Source: Pseudomonadota bacterium
GTDB lineage: Bacteria > Desulfobacterota > WTBG01 > JAPLJA01
Assembly (NCBI GenBank): GCA_026388815.1
Contig: JAPLJA010000136.1
Location: forward strand, 1 to 37,722
Length of the DNA stretch: 37,722 nt
Direction: 5' to 3'
The notes beneath the pieces are model-generated. The model did no database searches. It was not told where the DNA came from and saw nothing but the letters and a program-made list of their open reading frames with translations. The position numbers and the translations under genes were made by a program. Below are positions 29,237-37,551 of the stretch, in pieces (position 1 is the first letter of the stretch; every line of letters starts with the position of its first letter).

Positions 29237-29411
29237 AAAAATTTAAGTCTGTAGTTCAAGTGGATTACGGGCTTTTTTGTTTCGAATAGGATCGCATCTC
29301 AAAGATAAAGAATTGACCCCCTACTTTCCCCCAAAAGGGTCACCAGTTCGGGTGAATCCTTTGCCGCTGCAAATCTTACACTTGACGATCAATTTGAAAC
29401 CTTTTTAATAT

Positions 29412-29502
29412 GTTGAACGCTGGGCATGAGCCGACCACGCCACTAATGCTGGAATGAAAAACACAAGAGGCTGTTCGCGGTCGGCTGGATTTTCTGCTTA
29501 GG
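29412..29502 (-). other. Degenerate attC-like site downstream of the 307-aa gene
   Basis: Minus strand GCCTAAG...CAGCCGACC...GGTCGGCTCATGCCCAGCGTTCAAC: strong 8-bp internal stem and attC-like ends with mismatches in the core boxes. Confidence 0.45.
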
Positions 29503-29592
29503 CAAATTATCTCTCCTTTTTCCAAACGTCCTTTGTCAATGGCTGACCCCTCTGCTCGCCTCGTGGGAAACAACGCCGATCGTTCTCCCTAT

Positions 29593-30516
29593 CTATGGGG
29601 TTCCCTTGAGGACCCACTTTCCAGGCTCGTATTCCCAAACTTGCTCGCTTACCTTGGCCTGCATTCCATCAGATATCCTCATGGGTGGTGGATCTCCATT
29701 GCCCAGACTGACGCTGCCATTGCGGAAGCTGATAGCAGGGAAGTCACCACGACTGTCTATCCACAGGCCCAGAAAGTCGGCCCACTTTGAACCGAATGTA
29801 ACAACCCAGTAACGTGATCCCGCTGCCAGACCAAGGCTGAGCTCGTGATCCTGTAGGTTTTCAGTCCCACCCTTGAGTGCCTCAAACGGCAGGCGATGTT
29901 TGTCGAAAATCGGCTTGACGATCTGGACAAGCTCCGGGTGGTCAATGTTGGCTGCGAAGACGGTAAGTAAGAGGTACTCATTGAGAACATCGGTCATGCG
30001 CGATTCCTTCGCGGAAAAACTCGCGCCTTGCGCCGCTGAGTGTGGGCTACTGGCTGAACTCCCTCCGAGGGCTACTCTTTTTCCGTCCTTGAGCGTGACG
30101 CTTCCCTTGCCTCCCACATAAACATATCCCTTGCCGTATGTGCATCGAAATGTCAGAGGGTCCGTCTCGTCTCCTTCGAAAACGTAGCCAGTAAAACCTG
30201 AGTCCCGAAACTGGGACATTCTGTCTAGGGCAGTGCCGTTTACCGTCCCTTTGAAGCGGTGTATAGCACCATTATGGACTACCCGCTCGAGGAGAATGGT
30301 CTCCCCAGGGAACTGCTTGTTGGGGATAGTCCCGATGGAACCCTCAGTCCGAATCTTGCCCCCTTCGCCGGTGATCACGATGTCCGTCTTCGCCATCACC
30401 TGCTCAATCTTAATGTCTTTGAGAGTAAATTTTTCTTGTGCAGAGGCCGAATACTGAGAGACCATATTAATGAGAAACAATACTATTACCATTCCCAAAA
30501 TAGTTTTTGATTTCAT
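29593..30516 (-). CDS. Predicted exported protein, cassette cargo 2
   Basis: Signal peptide MKSKTILGMVIVLFLINMVSQYSASAQ; AAGGAGG RBS 7 nt before the ATG; lies between attC-like sites. Confidence 0.65.
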   Translation of the reverse strand: MKSKTILGMVIVLFLINMVSQYSASAQEKFTLKDIKIEQVMAKTDIVITGEGGKIRTEGSIGTIPNKQFPGETILLERVVHNGAIHRFKGTVNGTALDRMSQFRDSGFTGYVFEGDETDPLTFRCTYGKGYVYVGGKGSVTLKDGKRVALGGSSASSPHSAAQGASFSAKESRMTDVLNEYLLLTVFAANIDHPELVQIVKPIFDKHRLPFEALKGGTENLQDHELSLGLAAGSRYWVVTFGSKWADFLGLWIDSRGDFPAISFRNGSVSLGNGDPPPMRISDGMQAKVSEQVWEYEPGKWVLKGTP

Positions 30517-30547
30517 GCCGCACCCTCCTTTTTTAATTCATTTATAA

Positions 30548-30613
30548 GTCTAACGCACAAGCTAAGGGGCACAGCAGTCTTTTGCCGCGTTCCTCTTGAG
30601 CGCCTTGTTGGGC
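30548..30613 (-). other. Integron attC-like recombination site (66 bp)
   Basis: Minus strand GCCCAAC-AAGGCGCTCAAG-AGGAACGCGGCAAAAGACTGCTGTGCCC-CTTAGCTTGTGC-GTTAGAC; RYYYAAC and GTTRRRY boxes, pairable L boxes with an extra unpaired base. Confidence 0.8.
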
Positions 30614-30658
30614 ATTCATGTCTCGTTCCTTTTAATGGGCACTGTTCCTCGTACGACT

Positions 30659-31351
30659 TCAGTTGTTTCCCAGCAGTGCGGCCAGACGCCCAAACAGGTA
30701 TACTCGCTCCCGCCCATCCGCGGTTCTGTCGACGGCAAAGTAGTCGCCGGCCTTATGGCCAAAGGCGATCTTCGTTCCGATAATATTGCGGGCAATAAAG
30801 AATGGCTGGCTACAATAGAAGCTGACAGTCCTTCCTTTGGCTGCGGATATCTTCCCGCCAGGGGGCAAGACGAACATCACCTCCGCCCCTCTCCCAGCTG
30901 TGCCCGTGGTCGTTGTATTTATTTCCATTGAGAAAGAATACGGTAGGACGCCTTTCATCTCGATTGGGCCCTCAAGTTCCAGGGTGCTCAGATCGCTCCT
31001 CAGAACATCGCGATCAGGCAGATCGCGAAGTCGATCCCGAACCTGCACGAGGTGGGCGGTCTCAGGATAGTAGAGAACGAAACGAAGGTACGCTACTGCA
31101 GTGTTGGCCTGCACCGCCTTCGTGAACTCCGTGCTTTCCTGCCTACGGATCCAGTCGTCCGCCTGGTCGCGAAGCGGGCTCTTTGGGTGCGCGGTCCGGA
31201 ATACATTATACTCTTCCAAGCTAGCTGAGGACTGTGCCTTGGCCCAGGCCCGGGACTCTTGGTCGTCTTTAGCTTCTTGAGCAAAGCCAAGAGCATAAAC
31301 AAGTGACAATGACAGAATTAATACATTTAGCACTAAACCGTACCTTTTCAT
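30659..31351 (-). CDS. Predicted exported protein, cassette cargo 1
   Basis: Start reassigned to MKRYGLVLNVLILSLSLVYALGFAQ with AAAGGAGA RBS; starts 28 nt after a GTTGGGC core. Confidence 0.6.
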   Translation of the reverse strand: MKRYGLVLNVLILSLSLVYALGFAQEAKDDQESRAWAKAQSSASLEEYNVFRTAHPKSPLRDQADDWIRRQESTEFTKAVQANTAVAYLRFVLYYPETAHLVQVRDRLRDLPDRDVLRSDLSTLELEGPIEMKGVLPYSFSMEINTTTTGTAGRGAEVMFVLPPGGKISAAKGRTVSFYCSQPFFIARNIIGTKIAFGHKAGDYFAVDRTADGRERVYLFGRLAALLGNN

Positions 31352-31378
31352 AACGGCGCATCTCCTTTCTATGATTAG

Positions 31379-31385
31379 GCCCAAC
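31379..31385 (-). other. Lone GTTGGGC core (attI-like or relic attC R' box) at the upstream boundary of the first cassette
   Basis: GTTGGGC on the minus strand directly before the gene, with no complementary RYYYAAC arm upstream. Confidence 0.5.
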
Positions 31386-31758
31386 ATTAAATTTTTAAGC
31401 TGATTATACAATTGGCAACAATATAAGAGAATAGGATAATGTGTCAATAATTTTTAAGAGAAAATTTCAGAAGTAAAACCACGGCATTGTATAATGTTCC
31501 AAATTTTATTATATAAAATAGGTATAACTATGGAACTTGTTATGAGTCAGTCCTTCGGAAAGTATGGGCTTCAAGGGGTTCTATAAGATCCCAATCTATA
31601 CCCTTCTATGTCGTGTGGATTTCTGCAAAATACCCATCGGGTTAATTTGATTTCTGGTTGCGTATAGGTTGCATTTTGCTGTCACGTCATGTCACATTTT
31701 GCATTACTTTGCAGAGTTAACTATCTGAAATACTTGATATTTCATTACTTATTTCTAA

Positions 31759-31777
31759 TCCCGCCTTCGGCACCATT
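31759..31777 (+). repeat. Duplicate of the tRNA-Leu 3' terminus (att-like)
   Basis: Exact 19-bp match to 29218-29236. Confidence 0.85.
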
Positions 31778-31932
31778 TCCATGTTTTCTCTCTCACCCTT
31801 CTTCCATCCAGCCATTTCATGGGGAGTTATAAATATTGACAGATTATATCTGTTTTAATTAGACTGACCAAATCTTATTAGTCAGCAATCGCTTGTCTGG
31901 TAGAAATTCGTTCCATAACAGGAGGGGGTTAC

Positions 31933-33728
31933 ATGAACATCATTCACCAGGAGGCATTAGCATGGGTTCAGGAGATGGCCAACCTGTGCCAGCCGGATGA
32001 GATATGCTGGATCGACGGCAGCGAAGAAGAAAAAAAACGTCTTGAGAAAGATGCTCTTGCCACTGGCGAGCTTACCAAGCTGAACCAGACGCAATGGCCT
32101 GGATGCGTCTACCACCGGACAAATCCCAACGATGTTGCCCGCACTGAAGAGCTAACCTTTATCTGTACTGCTTTGAAGGAAGATGCCGGGCCGAACAATA
32201 ACTGGATGTCCCCGTTAACTGCCTACCGTAAAGCAACTGAAATTTTCAAGGGCTCCATGAAAGGCCGGACCCTGTATGTAATTCCGTTCTCCATGGGACC
32301 AGTCGGTTCTCCTTTCTCTAAAATCGGCATAGAAATTACTGACAGCATCTATGTGGTGCTCAACATGCGTATCATGACCATCGTAGGCGAAGAAGTGATT
32401 AATCAACTCGGCACCGCCGGCATATTTACCAAGTGCCTGCACAGCAAGGCTGATCTTAATCCGAAGCGCCGCCTGGTCCTCCATTTCCCTGAAGATAACA
32501 CGATCTGGAGCGTCGGCTCCGGTTATGGCGGCAACGTACTTCTCGGCAAAAAGTGCCTCGCCCTGCGCCTCGCGAGCCACATGGCGCACGAAGAGGGATG
32601 GCTAGCAGAACACATGCTCATCATGGGCATTGAAGAACCAAACGGTCGCATCCAATATCTTACCGGCGCCTTCCCAAGTGCGTGCGGCAAAACCAATCTG
32701 GCAATGCTGGTGCCTCCTGACGGTCTGAGACAAAAGGGCTATCGTATCTGTACGGTGGGCGATGATATTGCCTGGATGAGAATTGACACTGATGGCGGTC
32801 TGTGGGCCATCAATCCTGAATCAGGATTTTTCGGAGTTGTACCCGGCACAATTTAAAAACCAATCCTAATGCCATGGCCACTATTCGCAGGAATACCATC
32901 TTTACCAATGTGGTGCTTGGCGAAAACGGTGACGTCTGGTGGGAGGGATCTGATGATGAACCTCCACAGCTTGCTCGTGACTGGAGGGGGCGGCCCTGGA
33001 AGCCAGGCTTAAAGGACGACAAAAACTCCCCTGTACTCGGCGCTCATCCCAACAGCAGATTTACTGCACCTATCTCTCAGTGTCCCACTTCATCCTTCCG
33101 CCGCCAGCATCACCACGGCGTACCTGTCTCAGCAATCATTTTCGGAGGCCGCCGAGCACGTTTGGCTCCGCTCGTTTACGAATCCTTTAACTGGCAGCAT
33201 GGTGTATTCATGGGTGCTGCCATGGCTTCTGAGCGTACCGCCGCTCAATATGGCACTATCGGCGAGGTTCGCCAGGACCCCATGGCAATGCTGCCCTTCT
33301 GTTGATACAACATGGCCGATTACTTCGAACACTGGTTGCGCACGGGTTTGCGCATGAAACGGAAGATACAGCCGCGAATATTCAATGTCAACTGGTTCCG
33401 CACTGATGAAAACGGTAATTTTCTCTGGCCTGGCTACGGTGAAAATCTGCGCGTACTAGAGTGGATACTGGCCCGTTGCAGAGGCGAGGTTGATGCAGTT
33501 CAAACTGCCATCGGATACATCCCCCGTCCCGAAGATCTCAACTTGACCGGCCTTGATCTCCCTCCAGGCAACCTGGAGAAACTACTGAAGGTCAATCATG
33601 AAGACTGGCTGGAGGAAGCCAACCGGATCGAGAATTTTTTCAAACAGTTTGAAGACCGGTTACCCACTGAGATATGGGCGCAACTGGAAGGCCTCCGACG
33701 CAGGCTGGATGTCATGGACGAAATGTAG
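31933..33728 (+). pseudogene. pckG: GTP-dependent phosphoenolpyruvate carboxykinase, interrupted by a frameshift (about 32850) and an in-frame TGA (33303-33305)
   Basis: Three consecutive ORFs together encode [80 protein letters not shown]. Confidence 0.9.
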
Positions 33729-33821
33729 CCTCTTGGCATTACTCATCAGCCAAACTGCAGTGGTTTTACGCCCTGACAGGCTGATGAAAAACTCTTATGT
33801 ACGTCATTGCGCTTAGCAATA

Positions 33822-34187
33822 TTAACCTGGCATATGACTATCGCAGAGGGCAAGTACCATCTTATCTCTCTGAAAGGTTTTAATAAAACCGCTGTCCTTC
33901 ATTTTTTTAACTTCTTCAACCGTATAAGGAAAAACTTCAACGGGAAGCCCGACTCCCGAAAAATGGTCGAGAAATTCAGGAATCCGGTCAATGAACCTTC
34001 GTGAATCGTCCCGTAACAAAATATAAATATCTGCATCGCTTCCAGGTGCATAATTCCCACGTACCAGTGAGCCAAAAAGGCTTACTACTAAGACATCTGT
34101 CCTGGAAACCAGCAGTTGTTTGGCACGTATCATCAAACGTGGCAGAATTTCATTCCGGTTAAGAAATCTTACTCTTACACCACTCAT
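33822..34187 (-). CDS. Nucleotidyltransferase (MNT) domain protein
   Basis: VVSLFGSLVRGNYAPGSDADIYIL (GSx10DxD). Confidence 0.85.
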   Translation of the reverse strand: MSGVRVRFLNRNEILPRLMIRAKQLLVSRTDVLVVSLFGSLVRGNYAPGSDADIYILLRDDSRRFIDRIPEFLDHFSGVGLPVEVFPYTVEEVKKMKDSGFIKTFQRDKMVLALCDSHMPG

Positions 34188-34354
34188 AAATCCTCTGAGA
34201 AGCCTCTATGGCCTGTCCAGCCTCCTTTTTTGTAAAGTAATCATGCGGTATTCCATGCGGAAGACCATTCATAATAACCTGCTTCAAGGTCTAACTTTGC
34301 CTTTTCGATATCCTTTTCCGCCTGCCGTAACCAGTCTAAGCTTCTTTCAGGCAT
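34159..34354 (-). pseudogene. HEPN domain protein remnant (middle deleted, out of frame)
   Basis: MPERSLDWLRQAEKDIEKAKLDLEAGYYEW joined out of frame to NGLPHGIPHDYFTKKEAGQAIEASQRIYEWCKSKIS, which resemble HEPN N- and C-termini. Confidence 0.7.
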
Positions 34355-34603
34355 GCAATAGAGCCCCCCTCGAAGTCATTTGTCTGAAAGCTGACCTAAA
34401 AAATGCTATTGCACTCCTTAAAAATTGTCAATGACCAAATGTCAGGGGGTGACAGATGGAATCCAGTGACCAGAATGGAGAAGGCATCTGATAAATCCAA
34501 CCGCTTTGCACCATTATCGCTTTGCGCTTAGCGCCTTGCGTCTATCGCTCTTTTAGTCTATTCCGCTTCTAAAGAAGCTATTCTAATTTCTATATTACTC
34601 TCT

Positions 34604-35035
34604 TTACCCTTTTTCTATCTCATTCTTGATAAAATTTAGAAAAGGTGGATACAATTGAGGAGCTATTCGTAAGAACCTCTTTATATCTCCCCATTTCATA
34701 TCTAAATAGCGATGGGCTAAGGTATTCCTTATCTTGGCAAGTTCTGAGAAAGCCTCTGCTTCTTCCTCTTTATTATAAATATGGGAGCCTATCCAGAAGA
34801 GAACTTCTCTGGAAGTTTCAGGGATCTCCCCTCCCTCGATAGTAAGAAGCATCTTGGAGATATCTAACGTTGCATTAATAAGACTTTCAACCCATCTTTC
34901 TATTTCCAATCTCTTACTTCTCTGTGATTGGTAAACCTTCCAGTCGATTTCCTTTTCATATCCAGAAAGGAATTGCAGTTCCTTTTCAAGATAATCTACA
35001 TAAGGGACTATTTTCGATTTATCTCCCTGATGCAA
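34604..35035 (-). CDS. hepT: HepT-like HEPN (DUF86) toxin
   Basis: RNTLAHRYLD matches the RX4-6HXY RNase motif; adjacent to an MntA-like gene. Confidence 0.82.
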   Translation of the reverse strand: MHQGDKSKIVPYVDYLEKELQFLSGYEKEIDWKVYQSQRSKRLEIERWVESLINATLDISKMLLTIEGGEIPETSREVLFWIGSHIYNKEEEAEAFSELAKIRNTLAHRYLDMKWGDIKRFLRIAPQLYPPFLNFIKNEIEKG

Positions 35036-35462
35036 CTCTCTTCTCCTTATAGGAGTATGTAAGCCAATCTCTCACATATTCAGCTTCGTCACTGACGATA
35101 CAAAAAAAATCCATAAAAATTCCTCTGTCTCTGATGATGATAGGTTTTCCTTTTCTGATGATCTCATCGGCAAGAACCGACCTTGCTCTATTGAGAACTA
35201 CAAGGTCAATCTCTTTCTTTAAGAGCCTTTCAAGATCAAGGGCAATCCTGTTCTCTCCTTTATATGGTTTGCTAAAATTTTCCCACTCCACATCTTTTTC
35301 AGGCCGGAAATATATGGCTACGTCTATGTCACCTTCTCTCCGAACTTTACCTCTTGCTGCTGAGCCAAAAAGGAAGGCAAAAACGATATCCTCCCTTTCA
35401 TCAAAATAATCTTTTAGAAGCTCTATTATCCTCTTATTATCAGCGTTCACATTTTTCATCAA
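35019..35462 (-). CDS. mntA: MntA-like nucleotidyltransferase antitoxin
   Basis: FAFLFGSAARGKVRREGDIDVAIYF (GSx10DxD). Confidence 0.82.
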   Translation of the reverse strand: MMKNVNADNKRIIELLKDYFDEREDIVFAFLFGSAARGKVRREGDIDVAIYFRPEKDVEWENFSKPYKGENRIALDLERLLKKEIDLVVLNRARSVLADEIIRKGKPIIIRDRGIFMDFFCIVSDEAEYVRDWLTYSYKEKRVASGR

Positions 35463-35809
35463 TTTACTATTTCATCCTATCAGCAAACTGGCTACGCCTT
35501 CTTTATCCTCTCCGGGAAAAGCTCCCAAAGACCTCTCATGATGTGATTCTGGATATTTTTCACAAGCATTGATGGAGTTGATTGTAGCATTACTCACCCT
35601 AAAATGGAAGATTTAAAAGGCCCCCAGCGTATTTGAGGATGAAGGAATGAATAAAAGCGATTTCTTACATATCAATAGAGCAAGCCTGACCCCATACTCC
35701 TGCCTACTCTTTGCTTAAGTGGTGCACTTTAAAGTGGAATTCACCTTTAAATTGACTTGATTAATCGTAACTAGTAATATGAAGTAATATGATGATTAGG
35801 AGGTGTTAC

Positions 35810-36034
35810 ATGTCTAAGGTTATTGAAGCTGTCTTTGAAAATGGGATATTAAGACCTTTAACCGAACCCCATCTTAAGAACCACCAGCGAGTCAGGATAG
35901 AGATTCTCTCGGGAGATGATAAATGCTCGGTTGAATCTCAAAAAAAGACTCTATTGGAATTCGCGGGGGTCGGAAAAGGTCGTTTTACGGATGTCGCCAG
36001 AAACCATGACCGGTATCTCTATTCAAAGGATTGA
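35810..36034 (+). CDS. AF2212-like (DUF104) antitoxin
   Basis: MSKVIEAVFENGILRPLTEPHLKNHQRVRIEI. Confidence 0.85.
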   Translation: MSKVIEAVFENGILRPLTEPHLKNHQRVRIEILSGDDKCSVESQKKTLLEFAGVGKGRFTDVARNHDRYLYSKD

Positions 36035-36038
36035 CTCT

Positions 36039-36446
36039 ATGCCCCGGGATTGGATCTTCGTAGATACGAGTGCATGGTATGCAATTATTGACAAGAACGA
36101 CCGTGATTACAAGGCTGCAGTAAAGAAGGTCCGTATTTTGGATCGTCCCCTTCTAACAAGCAATTATATCCTCGATGAAATATTGACATTGCTTAAAACA
36201 AGATTGGGACCTTCAATAGCTATTCCATTCGGCCAAAAGTTGTGGGATCAAGAAGCTTCAGCTTTAGTTCGAATAACCGAAGAAGATGAGGAGAAAGCTT
36301 GGGGGATGTTTCGCCAATACGAAGATAAAGGTTTTAGTTTTACGGATTCCCTCACGTCCTTTGCTTTAATGGAGCGTCTTGACATCAATACGGTTTTTGC
36401 CTTTGATGACCATTTTGTTCAATACGGCAAATTCGTGATGCTGTGA
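36039..36446 (+). CDS. PIN domain (VapC-type) toxin
   Basis: MPRDWIFVDTSAWYAIIDKNDRDYKAA...DSLTSFALMERLDINTVFAFDDHFVQYG; start reassigned to the ATG 5 nt after the antitoxin stop. Confidence 0.88.
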   Translation: MPRDWIFVDTSAWYAIIDKNDRDYKAAVKKVRILDRPLLTSNYILDEILTLLKTRLGPSIAIPFGQKLWDQEASALVRITEEDEEKAWGMFRQYEDKGFSFTDSLTSFALMERLDINTVFAFDDHFVQYGKFVML

Positions 36447-36725
36447 AATGTTCCTAATTCGTTTATTCGGGTCAGACCAAGATAGCTTATTGAGTCCCAT
36501 TTCCCATTTAACCTTCAACCTTTGACCCGTTTCCTTTTACCTTACCATACCTTATACCCTTTCATGGTTAATTTCTAACCCAAAAATTGCAGTTCTAAGC
36601 TCATCATTAGCCACATATCTTTCATATTTATCCAAAACTTCAATTACTTACCTTGGTCCGACCCCATCACAGCTGACAGCGCTTCTTTCGGGCTGTATTG
36701 CGCACGGCCTAAAAGAGGCGTTGTG

Positions 36726-37085
36726 ATGTTCTCTCTCAGTCGGATTCAGCTTCGTCGGTTTTTCCTCTCTTTGGTTTTATCTTTCATTATTTCACTCCTT
36801 TTCTTCTTGACTGGTTCTGCCCATTCTGCTCAGATGGCTCTGGCCTGGGGCCCAAATAATGAACCGGGCGTTGCAGGATATAGAATCTATTATGGACTCC
36901 TCATGGACCAGTACAGCAGCAGCGTTGATGCGAGCAACCGGACAAGTTATACTCTGTCAAGCCTTGAGGATGGAAAGACGTATTATGTCGCTGCCACGGC
37001 TTATGATCAATATGGAGGCGATAGCGATTTCTCCGATGAGGTGATTTTCAATGTTCCTCCATTCGATAAGCGTCACTCTTGTTAG
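36726..37085 (+). CDS. Secreted fibronectin type III domain protein
   Basis: Signal peptide then MALAWGPNNEPGVAGYRIYYG...YTLSSLEDGKTYYVAATAYDQYGGDSDFSDEV. Confidence 0.8.
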   Translation: MFSLSRIQLRRFFLSLVLSFIISLLFFLTGSAHSAQMALAWGPNNEPGVAGYRIYYGLLMDQYSSSVDASNRTSYTLSSLEDGKTYYVAATAYDQYGGDSDFSDEVIFNVPPFDKRHSC

Positions 37086-37315
37086 GAAAGGCAGCAGAGG
37101 GTGATCCAGGCCTTGAGGTCAAAGGGCAGGAGCCATTTATATCAACAACGCCCCCTTTTACAATGACATTTGAAGATGTGACCCCCTCGACCCCCTAGAG
37201 GAAGATTTGAGGAATGTCCAATGTCAAGCCCTAACCCCAATTTTTTGATTTGAATTTTTTTAAAAAAGTGATATATATTTGATAATTCAAAAGAAATTAA
37301 AAAGGAGACTTAATT

Positions 37316-37549
37316 ATGGAAAGTTTTTTTGAGGCTATCTATGAAGACGGAGTGCTAAAACCGTTGGAACCCATTAAATTACTCGAGCATCAGAGGGTGA
37401 AAATTACGATTCAGCCACTACTGATAGGAAATCCAGATCAAGAATTAGAATCATGGCACCAGGTCTATGCTGGTTTGTCTGACAAAGAGATCTCAGAAAT
37501 TGAATCTATTGCCCTTGACCGTAGCCATTTCATGGTTCAGGAGATATAA
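37316..37549 (+). CDS. AF2212-like (DUF104) antitoxin
   Basis: MESFFEAIYEDGVLKPLEPIKLLEHQRVKITI. Confidence 0.82.
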   Translation: MESFFEAIYEDGVLKPLEPIKLLEHQRVKITIQPLLIGNPDQELESWHQVYAGLSDKEISEIESIALDRSHFMVQEI

Positions 37550-37551
37550 AA

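Noticed and set aside
29376-29573. 65-aa minus-strand ORF as a third cassette gene
   Set aside because: It overlaps the degenerate attC-like site, has no recognisable features, and its end reads through the stem region.
31500-31930. Possible integrase gene upstream of the cassettes
   Set aside because: No ORF of relevant size in either strand between 31450 and 31930; only an 18-codon frame at about 31530.
33303-33305. Alternative genetic code (TGA = Gly) to explain pckG
   Set aside because: TGA clearly terminates other genes here (tpiA, pgk, the DUF4258 genes, DUF104 at 36034), the 17816 TGA replaces Cys not Gly, and pckG also has a frameshift.
36680-36726. Possible c-di-GMP (GEMM) riboswitch fragment (TTTCGGGCTGTATTGCGCACGGCCTAAAAGAGGC) ahead of the FN3 protein
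   Set aside because: Only a few words resemble the consensus; conserved GGACGCAAAGCC core and paired stems are not evident.
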